The position numbers were made by a program, and so were the translations under genes. Below, piece after piece: positions 25,695 to 34,676 of a DNA stretch of 64,000 nucleotides (positions within the stretch are counted from its first letter, which is position 1; every line of letters starts with the position of its first letter). The stretch spans positions 1 to 64,000 of the forward strand of contig JBBQHP010000027.1 in assembly GCA_038324085.1 (NCBI GenBank), read 5' to 3'. This DNA is from Ga0077523 sp038324085. Lineage in GTDB: Bacteria > Pseudomonadota > Gammaproteobacteria > Burkholderiales > Ga0077523. Under the pieces are notes generated by a model. That model was not told the origin of the DNA, did no database searches, and worked only from the letters and a program-made list of their open reading frames with translations.

Positions 25695-26959
25695 CCCTGC
25701 CCCGGTTCGCATACACCCTGTTGCTGTTCGCACTGGTCCCGGCGGCATTGTTCCATCTGTGGAGACGCGGGCGTAGGCAACCGGACTATCGCCGCCATGT
25801 CGGTGAGCGGTTCGGGCGCTACGCCTTCGATGTAACGCAACCTGTCATCTGGATCCACGCGGTTTCAATGGGCGAGACCCGCGCTGCCGAACCACTCGTC
25901 AAGGCGCTTGCCGAGCGGCATCCGGATCACCGCATCCTGCTCACGCACACGACGCCCACCGGCCGGACGACGGGTGAACAATTGTTCGGCGCCGAGGTAG
26001 CGCGCGCCTATCTTCCGTACGACCTGCCGTTCGCGATCGATCGCTTCCTCGAGCGATTCAGGCCGAGCTTGGGCATCCTGATGGAGACCGAACTGTGGTT
26101 CAACCTGATTCACGCTTGTGCCCTGCGAGATGTTCCGGTTGTCCTGGTGAACGCTCGACTGTCCGAGCGCTCGGCTCGCGGCTACCACCGTCTCGCGCGA
26201 TTGACCCGGGAAGCCTTGCGTTCGCTGCGCGCAGTGGGCGCGCAGACCAATGCCGATGCGGCACGGCTCGAAGCACTGGGAGCGATGGCCGTGGCGGTCA
26301 CGGGTAATATCAAGTTCGACGTGGTTCCCGCTCCGGCCATGACGATTCTGGGGGCCGAACTGCGCGAGTTGTTCGGCGCGACCAGGCCCGTCCTGCTTGC
26401 AGCGAGTACGCGCGAAGGCGAAGAATCCATCGTGCTGGATGCCTTCGCGCGGCTCGGCGTGGGCGACGCATTGCTGGTCGTCGTGCCCCGTCATCCGCAG
26501 CGTTTCGAAGAGGTCGCCCGGTTGCTGGACATGCGGGGCCTGGATTGGCAACGACGCAGCCGCGACGATCCGGTCGACGCCGCGACGCAGGTCGTGCTCG
26601 GCGACTCGATGGGCGAGATGTTCGCTTACTATGGAGCGTGCGACGTTGCCTTCATCGGCGGCAGCCTGCTGCCCCTTGGCGGACAGAATCTCATCGAAGC
26701 GTGTGCCGTCGGCACGCCGGTGCTGGTGGGTCCGCACACGTTCAATTTCGCCGAGTCCGCGGATCTCGCGGTCGCCGCCGGCGCTGCGATCCGGGTGTCG
26801 GACGCCGCACAGCTCGCAATCGAGGCGAGGCGCATCCTCACAGACGAATCCCTGCGTGCGTCGATGCATCGCGCAGCCATGCAATTCTCCGCTGCGCACC
26901 GTGGGGCCACGGCGAAGACCATCGAGCTCATAGAAACGCAATGGTCTCGATCTCCGTGA
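25691..26959 (+). CDS. waaA: 3-deoxy-D-manno-octulosonic acid (Kdo) transferase
   Basis: 422 residues, GT30. An N-terminal membrane anchor (FAYTLLLFALVPAALFHL) is followed by IWIHAVSMGETRAAEPLV with the catalytic Glu, TTPTGRTTGEQLFG, ILMETELWFNL, and in the second half FIGGSLLPLGGQNLIEA, the CMP-Kdo site. It transfers Kdo from CMP-Kdo to lipid IVA. Start GTG 25691 overlaps the waaC stop; the open frame upstream is inside waaC. Its last 32 bases are antisense to the end of the convergent cyclo-ligase gene. Confidence 0.94.
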   Translation: MTLPRFAYTLLLFALVPAALFHLWRRGRRQPDYRRHVGERFGRYAFDVTQPVIWIHAVSMGETRAAEPLVKALAERHPDHRILLTHTTPTGRTTGEQLFGAEVARAYLPYDLPFAIDRFLERFRPSLGILMETELWFNLIHACALRDVPVVLVNARLSERSARGYHRLARLTREALRSLRAVGAQTNADAARLEALGAMAVAVTGNIKFDVVPAPAMTILGAELRELFGATRPVLLAASTREGEESIVLDAFARLGVGDALLVVVPRHPQRFEEVARLLDMRGLDWQRRSRDDPVDAATQVVLGDSMGEMFAYYGACDVAFIGGSLLPLGGQNLIEACAVGTPVLVGPHTFNFAESADLAVAAGAAIRVSDAAQLAIEARRILTDESLRASMHRAAMQFSAAHRGATAKTIELIETQWSRSP

Positions 26960-27485
26960 CCAGCGCGGTCATTTTGCGATCGTGCTCGTCCATCGGAACC
27001 CGCTCGACACATTGAACGGAGAACGCCGCCGCGACGCACGGCAGATCCGGCACGGCCGCAGCCAGCAGGCGGTCGTAGAAACCGGCGCCGTACCCGAGAC
27101 GACCGCCGCGTCGGTCGAACGCCGCACCGGGCACGAGCACGAAATCCGTTTCCGCGAGGGTGATCTCACGACAGCGCGCCGGGTTCGGCTCGCGGATGCC
27201 CCAGACACCCGGCACCAGGTCGTCTTCCAGGGACGCCACCTCATGTACGCGCAACCGCTGCTGCGACCGATCGATCCGGGGCAATGCCAGGTGTCGCTCC
27301 GAAGCCAGCACCCAGGCATTGAAGCGCGCAGTATCGAATTCGCTTCGAAACGAGCAATACGACAGCACGGATCGGGCACGCGCGAGCTCCGGCATTCGCA
27401 GCAGCGCATCCGTGATCCTGACGCCGTCCCGGGCGCGGCGCTCGGCTCCCAATTGATCGCGATCGGCCACGACCCGCGCGCGCAA
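26928..27485 (-). CDS. 5-formyltetrahydrofolate cyclo-ligase
   Basis: About 185 residues. The diagnostic C-terminal GGRLGYGAGFYDRLL motif (ATP/folate site), VLVPGAAFD and LPRID are present. It converts 5-formyl-THF plus ATP to 5,10-methenyl-THF, repairing a dead-end folate. No ATG or GTG is available: the first start-like codon in frame is TTG 27485. The family's Lys-rich N-terminus (K..LR) is readable just upstream as DVTRAKAALRAR, so the true start may be a rarer codon up to 27524. It lies 44 bases after tolC and is probably co-transcribed with it. Confidence 0.85.
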   Translation of the reverse strand: MRARVVADRDQLGAERRARDGVRITDALLRMPELARARSVLSYCSFRSEFDTARFNAWVLASERHLALPRIDRSQQRLRVHEVASLEDDLVPGVWGIREPNPARCREITLAETDFVLVPGAAFDRRGGRLGYGAGFYDRLLAAAVPDLPCVAAAFSVQCVERVPMDEHDRKMTALVTEIETIAFL

Positions 27486-27529
27486 TGCCGCCTTCGCGCG
27501 CGTGACGTCGGGAGCAGGTGAGCTCAGCG

Positions 27530-28867
27530 TCAGTCGACCTTCAACAGACGATTGACCGCCGCGAGATCGTCGACAGCGAGACGGCCGACAGCTTGTTTGA
27601 GCTTCAGTTGTGCGAGGATGGTCGTATAGAGCGAATTGGCCAGATCCTTGCGCGCATTCGCAACCTGCTGTTGCGCGTTCAGGACGTCCACCTGCGTGCG
27701 CACCCCGACGTCACGACCAAGCTTGGTGGACTCTAGTGAGACCTCGCTCGATCGAAGCGCCTGTTCCAGCGCCCGAACCTGGGCGAGACCGCTCGTGACG
27801 CCCAGGTAGGATTGCTGTGTCGCCAGCGTCGCCTGACGCTTGGCGAATTCGAGATCCTGATCTGCCTTGGTCTTGTTCGCGATGGCCTCGCGCACTCGCG
27901 AATCGACGATGCCGCCGTTGTAGATCGGGATGTTGACTTGCAGGCCCACGACCCCCTGGCGGATGTTGCTACCGAATCCCTGGGGGCTCGAGTTGGCCCT
28001 GGTATCACTGTAATTCGCTATCGCGTCGAGCGTGGGCAGGTGCCCGTCGCGCTGCTTGCTGATCTCGCGGGAGGCGATTTCGACCGCGGTCTTCTGTATC
28101 TCGACCTGCAGGCTCGAACCGAGTGCTTGCTCCACCCATGCGTTGATGTCGCTCGGTTCCGGGGGCGTGAGCGTGAGGGGCCAAGTGATGCCGGCGATCG
28201 GACCCGGATACTTGCCGATGATCGCCGCCAGTGCCCGGTTCTTCACTTCGAGATCGTTCTGCGCCGCCACTTCCTGCGCGGTCGCAAGGTCGTAGCGCGC
28301 CTGCGCATCGTTTGTGTCCGTGATCGTCGCGGTGCCGACGACGAAGTTGCGCTTCGCCTGGGCGAGCTGCTCGCTGATCGCGCTCTTCTGCGCGCGGATG
28401 AATTCCAGGTTGGCCTGTGCCAGCAGCACATCGAAATAGGCCTGGCTTACTCGCACCATCAGATCCTGCCCCGCCGCAGTCAACTGGTATTCCGCCACCA
28501 GTGCCTGCAGCTTGCCCTGCTCGTAGATCTCGCGATTCTGTGGACGAAACAGCGGTTGCGTCAGCTGCACGCCGAAGTTGCGGGTGCCGAAATCCTGCTG
28601 ACTGCCCCGGAAGAACGTGCTTCCGGGGAAAGACGCGTCGGAGTTGGTGTAATTGAGACCGGCGTTCGCGCTCAGTTGCGGCAATAGTCCGGCCTTGCCC
28701 TGAGCGGCCTTCTCCTGGCCTGCCAGAAAGCTGGCACGCGCGCCGGCGAACTGCGCATCGGACACCAGCGCCTCGCGGTATACGGACAACAGATCCGCGG
28801 CGGAGACACCCGAAGCACCGAGACATAGCACGGCGGCAACCAGCAGTCGGGATTGAAACTTGCGCAT
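27530..28867 (-). CDS. tolC: TolC-family outer-membrane efflux protein
   Basis: About 445 residues with a signal peptide (MRKFQSRLLVAAVLCLGASGVSA, cleavage before ADLL) and two OEP repeats of about 200 residues, the internal duplication typical of TolC: first with LLPQLSANAGL, second with HLPTLDAIANY, each followed by beta and helical parts (FGVQLTQPLF / VVGLQVNIPIYNGG). It forms the trimeric outer-membrane duct of type I secretion and RND efflux systems. Start ATG 28867 has GGAG upstream. It follows pcm by 34 bases, the arrangement common in proteobacteria. Confidence 0.92.
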   Translation of the reverse strand: MRKFQSRLLVAAVLCLGASGVSAADLLSVYREALVSDAQFAGARASFLAGQEKAAQGKAGLLPQLSANAGLNYTNSDASFPGSTFFRGSQQDFGTRNFGVQLTQPLFRPQNREIYEQGKLQALVAEYQLTAAGQDLMVRVSQAYFDVLLAQANLEFIRAQKSAISEQLAQAKRNFVVGTATITDTNDAQARYDLATAQEVAAQNDLEVKNRALAAIIGKYPGPIAGITWPLTLTPPEPSDINAWVEQALGSSLQVEIQKTAVEIASREISKQRDGHLPTLDAIANYSDTRANSSPQGFGSNIRQGVVGLQVNIPIYNGGIVDSRVREAIANKTKADQDLEFAKRQATLATQQSYLGVTSGLAQVRALEQALRSSEVSLESTKLGRDVGVRTQVDVLNAQQQVANARKDLANSLYTTILAQLKLKQAVGRLAVDDLAAVNRLLKVD

Positions 28868-28901
28868 GACGATCGGAATCTCCAAGAGGTACCGCAACGA
28901 T

Positions 28902-29558
28902 TCAGAACACGAACCGTTCGGGTTCGCGCGCGTGCTGAAGGGCGGATATGCTGGTTTCGAACAGTCCCACCGCGCTGAAGGTTCCCGGGGCGAGGCAGGT
29001 CGTAAGCATCGCGGTCATGATCGGCGGCCGGCCGACCACGGCAAGCATCCGGCCGCCGGGCTTGAGCTGCGCCTTGAACTCTCCGGGCTGCAACGGCAGC
29101 GAACCGGTCACGATGATTGCGTCGTAGGGCCCGAGCTGCGGCCAACCGAGCGCGCCGTCACCAATCTGGAGCGATGCATTCTGGATGCCGCTGCGCTCGA
29201 GCTTGATCCCGGCGCTGCGCGAAAGCTCGGGAACGATCTCGACGCTGATGACACACTTCGACAGTCGCGCCAGCAACGCGGTCATATAGCCCGAACCCGT
29301 TCCGATCTCGAGTACGCGATCGGTGGATGCCAACACCAGTTCCTGCACCATGCGCGCTTCCAGCTTGGGGGCGAGCATCGATTCGCCGTAGCCGAGCGGA
29401 ATCTCCATGTCGGCGAAAGCCAGGTTGCGGAAAGCGTCCGGCACGAAGGTCTCGCGCTTCACCTCGAGCACGAGGTCGAGCACGCGTTGATCGAGCACTT
29501 CCCAGGTGCGGATCTGGCTCTCGACCATATTCGCGCGGGCGACTTCGAAATGCATCAT
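28902..29558 (-). CDS. pcm: Protein-L-isoaspartate O-methyltransferase family protein
   Basis: 218 residues. PCMT fold with MVESQIRTWEVLDQRVL, PLGYGESMLAPKLEARMVQ, VLEIGTGSGYMTALLARL (SAM motif I), ISVEIVPELS and GPYDAIIVTGSLP. True Pcm methylates L-isoaspartyl residues to start repair. This tolC-linked subfamily is slightly divergent: in the substrate motif the usual G(Q/H)T-x-S is GESMLAPKL. The repair role is therefore likely but not certain. Start is one of the tandem ATGs at 29558/29555. It diverges from the thiamine operon. Confidence 0.85.
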   Translation of the reverse strand: MMHFEVARANMVESQIRTWEVLDQRVLDLVLEVKRETFVPDAFRNLAFADMEIPLGYGESMLAPKLEARMVQELVLASTDRVLEIGTGSGYMTALLARLSKCVISVEIVPELSRSAGIKLERSGIQNASLQIGDGALGWPQLGPYDAIIVTGSLPLQPGEFKAQLKPGGRMLAVVGRPPIMTAMLTTCLAPGTFSAVGLFETSISALQHAREPERFVF

Positions 29559-29690
29559 TCTTGAGGCTTGTCCGGAACCGGTGGGGCCGAAGGATTATCA
29601 CACAAAAACAATGCACCGAACGAGGTGCGATCGGACATTGGACGCTGCGTTTGCGCCGATGGGCGCGGATGGGTTACCTTGCGGTCACTG

Positions 29691-29775
29691 ACACGGGGGT
29701 CCTGGCGCGGCGAGCGTGCGCGGCGGGTGAGAGAGACCCTTCGAACCTGATCCGGGTAATGCCGGCGTAGGGAAG
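29691..29775 (+). promoter_or_regulatory. TPP riboswitch (THI element)
   Basis: The conserved THI core is readable: ACACGGGGGTCC at 29691, GGGTGAGAGAGACCCTT, GAACCTGATC, and the closing GTAATGCCGGCGTAGGGAA. It ends exactly against the thiD ATG at 29776, so the AGGGAAG that serves as ribosome binding site is the 3' strand of the switch; control should be mainly by hiding this site when TPP is bound. Candidate promoter just upstream: TTGCGC (29651) and TTACCT (29674), 17-base spacing, weak. It governs thiD-thiC. Confidence 0.95.
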
Positions 29776-30621
29776 ATGTCGAATCCAGGCCACATACCGA
29801 ATCTCGTTTCCATTGCCGGCGTCGATCCTTCGGGTGGCGCGGGAGTGCTTGCGGACCTCAAGACATTCTCGGCGCTCGGCACGTACGGTTGCGGCATCAT
29901 TGCGGCGCTGACCGCGCAGAACACGCGCGCGGTCACCGGCATTCATGAGGTCCCGGCCGAATTTCTCCGGCTCCAGATAGACACGCTGTTCGAAGACGTC
30001 CGTATCGACTCCGTGAAGATCGGCATGCTGGCATCCGCCACACTGGTCCGTGTAGTCGCCGACGCCTTGCGTCGCCATCGTCCCAGGTACGTGGTGCTCG
30101 ATCCGGTCATGGTCGCAAAAAGCGGTGACCGCCTGTTGCGCGCCGATGCGGTTGCGGCGCTGAGATCCGAACTGCTGCCGCTCGCCACAGTGCTGACGCC
30201 GAACCTGCCCGAGGCCGGCGATCTGATCGGGCGGTCGGTCGGCGATTCGCCCGACGATATGCGCAGCGCCGCTGCGCAGCTCAAGGAACTCGGGCCCGGG
30301 CACGTCCTCATCAAAGGCGGGCACGGCTCAGGTCCGCAGGTCGTCGATATCCTGTACGACGGCACGCGCCTGCTGCAATTCTCCACGCCCCGATTGGCAA
30401 CGAAGAACACGCACGGCACCGGTTGCACTCTATCCTCCGCGATCGCCGCACTCCTGCCGCAGCGCGCCACCGTCGCTGAAGCCGTGGGCGACGCGCAACG
30501 CTACCTTCAAGGCGCCTTGCGCGCCGCGGCCGAACTCGACGTCGGCGGCGGGCACGGGCCGCTGCACCACTTTCATCAGGTCTGGCAACACTGCCGGGCC
30601 GCCACGGGAGAACCCGCATGA
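29776..30621 (+). CDS. thiD: Hydroxymethylpyrimidine (phosphate) kinase
   Basis: 281 residues, ribokinase fold. VSIAGVDPSGGAGVLADLKTF (substrate site), YVVLDPVMVAKSGDRLL, VLTPNLPEAGDLIG, VLIKGGHGSG and the anion-hole NTHGTGCTLSSAIA are all present. It phosphorylates HMP and HMP-P to HMP-PP for thiamine synthesis. It starts at the ATG abutting the TPP riboswitch and overlaps thiC by four bases. Having thiD before thiC in one riboswitch-controlled unit means both steps of the pyrimidine branch are repressed together. Confidence 0.95.
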   Translation: MSNPGHIPNLVSIAGVDPSGGAGVLADLKTFSALGTYGCGIIAALTAQNTRAVTGIHEVPAEFLRLQIDTLFEDVRIDSVKIGMLASATLVRVVADALRRHRPRYVVLDPVMVAKSGDRLLRADAVAALRSELLPLATVLTPNLPEAGDLIGRSVGDSPDDMRSAAAQLKELGPGHVLIKGGHGSGPQVVDILYDGTRLLQFSTPRLATKNTHGTGCTLSSAIAALLPQRATVAEAVGDAQRYLQGALRAAAELDVGGGHGPLHHFHQVWQHCRAATGEPA

Positions 30622-32489
30622 ACGCCAATCCGAAATTCATCGCCGCGACAGCGCATGTAGACGCAGCCGCCGTCCAGCCGCTACCGCAGTCTCGCAAGGT
30701 CTATGTGAATGGTTCCCGGGCCGACATCCGCGTTCCGATGCGGGAGATCTCGCAGTCGGATACGCCTGCGTCGTTCGGTGTCGAGAAGAACCCGCCGATC
30801 TATGTCTACGACACTTCAGGGCCGTACACCGATCCTGGCGCCCTGATCGACATTCGCAACGGACTTCCCGCACTGCGCGCGAACTGGATCGAATCGCGCG
30901 GCGACAGCGAGGCGCTGCCGGGCCCGAGTTCGCGATTCGGCGTAGAACGCCTCGACGACCCGAAGCTGGCGGAACTGCGATTCAATCTTCGCCGGACGCC
31001 CCGCCGCGCCAAGGCGGGCATGAACGTATCGCAGATGCACTACGCGAGGCGTGGCAACGTGACGCCGGAAATGGAGTTCGTGGCGATCCGCGAGAACCAG
31101 CGGCGCGACCTCCTCGCCGAGCAGGTCACGCGGCAGCATGCGGGCCACTCGTTCGGCGCTTCGCTGCCCGCAGTGATCACACCCGAGTTCGTTCGCGACG
31201 AGATCGCGCGCGGCCGGGCGATCATCCCCGCGAACATCAATCACCCGGAGTCGGAGCCGATGATCATCGGTCGCAATTTCCTGGTGAAGATAAACGCCAA
31301 CATCGGCAATTCCGCCGTCACTTCCTCGATCGGCGAGGAAGTCGAGAAGATGACCTGGGCGATACGCTGGGGCGGCGACACGGTGATGGATCTGTCCACG
31401 GGGAGGAACATTCACGAAACGCGTGAATGGATCATCCGCAATTCGCCGGTACCGATCGGCACGGTGCCCATCTATCAGGCGTTGGAGAAAGTCGACGGCC
31501 GCGCCGAGGACCTGACCTGGGAGATCTTCCGCGATACGTTGATCGAGCAGGCCGAACAGGGCGTGGATTACTTCACGATCCATGCGGGCGTACGCCTGCC
31601 ATTCGTGCCGCTTACCGCCAACCGCATGACCGGCATCGTGAGTCGCGGCGGATCGATCATGGCGAAATGGTGCCTCGCTCATCATGAGGAGAGCTTCCTG
31701 TACACGCGTTTCGAGGACATCTGCGAGATCATGCAGGCGTACGACGTGTCGTTCTCCCTCGGCGACGGACTGCGTCCCGGGTCGATCCACGACGCAAACG
31801 ACGAGGCACAGATCGCTGAATTGAAGACGCTGGGAGAGTTGACCGACATCGCCTGGCGCCACGACGTGCAGGTGATGATCGAAGGTCCCGGCCACGTGCC
31901 GATGCACCTCATTAAGGAGAACATGGACCTGCAGCTGAAGTACTGCAAGGAAGCACCGTTCTATACGCTCGGCCCGCTCACCACGGACATTGCACCGGGC
32001 TACGATCACATCACGAGCGGAATCGGTGCCGCCATGATCGGCTGGTACGGGACGGCGATGCTCTGCTACGTCACGCCCAAGGAACACCTGGGCCTGCCCA
32101 ACAAGAGCGATGTGAAGGACGGCATCATCACGTACAAGATCGCCGCACACGCAGCCGATCTCGCGAAGGGGCATCCCGGCGCACAGATCCGCGACAACGC
32201 GCTATCGAAGGCGCGCTTCGAGTTTCGCTGGGACGATCAATTCAACCTCGGCCTCGATCCGGACAAGGCGCGCGAATTCCACGACGAGACTCTGCCCAAG
32301 GACTCGGCCAAGGTCGCGCACTTCTGCTCCATGTGCGGACCGCACTTCTGCTCCATGAAGATCACCCAGGACGTGCGTGACTACGCGCTCGCACAGGGCG
32401 TTTCCGCCGACGAGGCGCTCAAAAAGGGCCTGGGCGACAAGGCCGCCGAGTTCAACCGCGAGGGGGGGGAGATCTACCGGCCCCTGTGA
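30618..32489 (+). CDS. thiC: Phosphomethylpyrimidine synthase ThiC
   Basis: 623 residues, normal bacterial ThiC length. It contains VPMREISQSDTP, YDTSGPYTDP, MHYARRGNVTPEMEFVAIRE, and the C-terminal [4Fe-4S] motif CSMCGPHFC (Cys570, Cys573, Cys578), which binds the radical-SAM cluster. It rearranges aminoimidazole ribotide into HMP-phosphate. ATG overlaps the thiD stop (ATGA). It is convergent with the broken HD-GYP gene, with 13 bases between stops and no clear terminator. Confidence 0.97.
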   Translation: MNANPKFIAATAHVDAAAVQPLPQSRKVYVNGSRADIRVPMREISQSDTPASFGVEKNPPIYVYDTSGPYTDPGALIDIRNGLPALRANWIESRGDSEALPGPSSRFGVERLDDPKLAELRFNLRRTPRRAKAGMNVSQMHYARRGNVTPEMEFVAIRENQRRDLLAEQVTRQHAGHSFGASLPAVITPEFVRDEIARGRAIIPANINHPESEPMIIGRNFLVKINANIGNSAVTSSIGEEVEKMTWAIRWGGDTVMDLSTGRNIHETREWIIRNSPVPIGTVPIYQALEKVDGRAEDLTWEIFRDTLIEQAEQGVDYFTIHAGVRLPFVPLTANRMTGIVSRGGSIMAKWCLAHHEESFLYTRFEDICEIMQAYDVSFSLGDGLRPGSIHDANDEAQIAELKTLGELTDIAWRHDVQVMIEGPGHVPMHLIKENMDLQLKYCKEAPFYTLGPLTTDIAPGYDHITSGIGAAMIGWYGTAMLCYVTPKEHLGLPNKSDVKDGIITYKIAAHAADLAKGHPGAQIRDNALSKARFEFRWDDQFNLGLDPDKAREFHDETLPKDSAKVAHFCSMCGPHFCSMKITQDVRDYALAQGVSADEALKKGLGDKAAEFNREGGEIYRPL

Positions 32490-32502
32490 AGCGGCCCGGC
32501 GA

Positions 32503-33264
32503 TCAGGCGGTCGTCAGGAATCGCATCGGGTCCACACCCCATTTTTGCGGCAGTTCGTGGCCCGTGATCCTGTCCTCGGTACGAGTGAGGTCCAGCTCTT
32601 CGGGTTTTATGTAGCAATTGTTGCGGATGCTGAAGAACACCCGCACCCGAGGCGCCAGCATATTGCCTTCGGTCTGGTCGGTGACGACGCCGAGCCGATC
32701 GCTGGCAAGGCGTACCAGGGTCCCGACCGGATAGATGCCGATGCAGCGCATGAAACTGTGCACGAGCGCCTCGTCGAAGTGGAACTTGCTCCATTCGAAC
32801 ATCTTGCGCAGGGCATCGGTGGGCGGCATGCCCTTGTGATAGCAGCGGTCGGAAGTGATCGCATCGTAGACGTCGACGATGGCGGCCATCCTGACAAGAG
32901 TCGGAATCTTATCGCCAGGCATGCGGTGCGGATATCCGGAACCGTCGATGCGCTCGTGATGGTGCAAGGTGATATCAAGCGGTATGGCCCCGACTGCCTT
33001 GGACTCTACCAGGATCGCGTGACCCGCCTCGGGATGCTGGCGGATCAGGGCAAATTCCTCGTCGGTGAGCTTGCCCGGTTTGTTGAGCACCTTTTCCGGG
33101 ACTTTCATCTTGCCTACATCGTGCATCAGACCGCCGATGCCCGCCTCGCGGATCGTCTCGGAGTCCATCGAGATGGCGCGCGAAGGGATGGGACAGCCAG
33201 TCGCAGTTCAGGTCGTGGACGTACATGCCGGTCTTGACCTGCTCGACAGCGATTTTTTTGATCA
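32503..33264 (-). pseudogene. HD-GYP phosphodiesterase gene with internal deletion and frameshift
   Basis: Two pieces in different frames. From ATG 33264, MIKKIAVEQVKTGMYVHDLN CDWLSHPF matches the start of the DUF3391 domain of HD-GYP proteins. About 28 residues in, the frame leaves homology, and the +1 frame picks up at MDSETIREAGIGGLMHDVGK (33168), continuing with HHHERIDGSGYPHRMPGDK and a normal C-terminus. Some 100+ residues are missing between them, including most of DUF3391 and the first HD-domain His. Family members hydrolyse c-di-GMP. The remaining 221-codon frame keeps the HD and GYP motifs, but I doubt it is active. Confidence 0.75.
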
Positions 33265-33356
33265 TTCCGGAAGATCTCCGGGGCAGTGCGTGGCCGTCGG
33301 TGAAAATGCGCAGTCCGCAACCGCATTTACGGCAGGCATCGGGGCCACTTGAGGCC

Positions 33357-33384
33357 TTGGCCGTCGCTGCGTGGCGCGTATAAT
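33357..33384 (+). promoter_or_regulatory. Sigma-70-type promoter of uppP
   Basis: TTGGCC at 33357 and a perfect TATAAT at 33379 are separated by 16 bases. Transcription should begin near 33391, only a few bases before the uppP ATG at 33395, so the mRNA would be leaderless or nearly so. No Shine-Dalgarno is visible before that ATG. Confidence 0.55.
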
Positions 33385-33394
33385 CCGGCCCGTC

Positions 33395-34216
33395 ATGGAA
33401 CCCCTGCTCCTCGTCAAAGCGCTGGTCCTCGGCGTGGTCGAAGGGCTCACCGAGTTCCTCCCGATTTCGAGCACCGGGCATCTCATCATCGTCGGCGCCC
33501 TGCTCGACTTCAATGACGAAAAAGGCAAACTGTTCGAGATCGTGATCCAGCTCGGCGCGATACTCGCGGTGTGCTGGGAATACAGGGCGCGTCTCATCGC
33601 CGTGGCGGCCACGTTGGGTTCGTCGACCCGTTCGAGGCGGTTCGTCGCGAATCTTGCCGTGGCGTTTCTGCCGGCTGCGATACTCGGTCTCGCGTTCGGT
33701 TCCACGATCAAGCGCCACTTGTTTCAGCCCGTACCGGTGGCGATCGCCTTCATCGTGGGCGGGCTGTTGATCATCTGGGTCGAACGACGCCGACATACCG
33801 TGCGCGTAACGGAAGTGGATTCAATGCGGACCTCCGATGCGCTGAAAGTGGGACTGGCCCAGGCGCTCGCGCTCATTCCCGGCACTTCTCGCTCCGGCGC
33901 GACCATCATCGGCGGGCTGTTCTTCGGCTTGTCCCGCCGCGCTGCTACCGAGTTTTCTTTCTTCCTGGCGATACCCACTCTTACAGCAGCGGCACTGTAC
34001 GACCTCTACAAGCACCGGGGGCTGCTCGCAATCGACGACCTGTCCCTGTTCGCGGTAGGGTTCATCGCAGCGTTCGTTTCCGCATTGTTTGCGGTGCGGG
34101 CGCTGATCCGGTACCTGGCACAGCATGACTTCACGGTCTTCGCGTGGTACCGAATTGCGTTCGGCGCGATCGTGCTGATCACCGCGTCGATGGGCTGGGT
34201 GAACTGGACGGAGTGA
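33395..34216 (+). CDS. uppP: Undecaprenyl-diphosphatase
   Basis: 273 residues, eight or so membrane helices. VLGVVEGLTEFLPISSTGHL (the BacA/UppP motif with the catalytic Glu-Glu and phosphate-binding Ser/Thr) and the second motif ALIPGTSRSGATIIGGL are intact. It recycles undecaprenyl-PP to the monophosphate carrier lipid used for peptidoglycan and O-antigen, linking it to the polysaccharide locus. Start ATG 33395 (MEPLLLVKAL), chosen because homology begins there and because upstream codons fall over the promoter. Convergent with the rhodanese gene, seven bases apart. Confidence 0.95.
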   Translation: MEPLLLVKALVLGVVEGLTEFLPISSTGHLIIVGALLDFNDEKGKLFEIVIQLGAILAVCWEYRARLIAVAATLGSSTRSRRFVANLAVAFLPAAILGLAFGSTIKRHLFQPVPVAIAFIVGGLLIIWVERRRHTVRVTEVDSMRTSDALKVGLAQALALIPGTSRSGATIIGGLFFGLSRRAATEFSFFLAIPTLTAAALYDLYKHRGLLAIDDLSLFAVGFIAAFVSALFAVRALIRYLAQHDFTVFAWYRIAFGAIVLITASMGWVNWTE

Positions 34217-34223
34217 CGCGCGC

Positions 34224-34676
34224 TCAGGACTGCGCCCACGGCAAGCCGGCCTTGCGCCAGCCGCCGAGTAAATTGCGATGGCCCTGCGGGTCCTTGTCGC
34301 CTTCGAAGCCTTCCGCAACATTGTAGGCCGCGGTGTAACCGGCCTGCTTGGCTGCGGCCGCTGCCGCGTGCGAACGGGCACCACTTCGGCAAATGAACAT
34401 CACGAGCGACTCGGCATCCACCTGTGCCCTGAGATCGGTCGCGAACGTGGGATTCGGTCCCCCATCCGGCCATCCCTGCCATTCGATCTCCACGCTGCCG
34501 GGAATACGACCGACCCAGGTCAATTCGGCACGCGTGCGAACGTCGACGAGTCTGGCGCCGGGCGCCAATGAAAGCAGTTCATGCGCTTCAGACGGGGTCA
34601 ACGCACCATCGTAGGGCAGCCCTAGCTGCTTGCCTCGCTGTTGAGCCCGTTCGAGTATCTCCGATAGTCGACCCAT
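34224..34676 (-). CDS. Rhodanese-domain sulfurtransferase
   Basis: 150 residues, single rhodanese domain. RLVDVRTRAELTWVGRIPGS is the CH2A region, and the active-site loop is CRSGARSHAAA with Cys96 as the persulfide-forming residue. The ending (NVAEGFEGDKDPQGHRN...GWRKAGLPW) is the form common in beta- and gammaproteobacterial single-domain rhodaneses. Cytoplasmic; no signal peptide. Start ATG 34676 has an excellent AGGAG seven bases upstream, ruling out the longer frame. Its physiological sulfur acceptor is not known. Confidence 0.88.
   Translation of the reverse strand: MGRLSEILERAQQRGKQLGLPYDGALTPSEAHELLSLAPGARLVDVRTRAELTWVGRIPGSVEIEWQGWPDGGPNPTFATDLRAQVDAESLVMFICRSGARSHAAAAAAKQAGYTAAYNVAEGFEGDKDPQGHRNLLGGWRKAGLPWAQS

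Noticed and set aside
30816..32174. Long open frame on the minus strand opposite thiC
   Set aside because: High-GC antisense shadow of a conserved gene; composition is His/Arg-rich with no family features.
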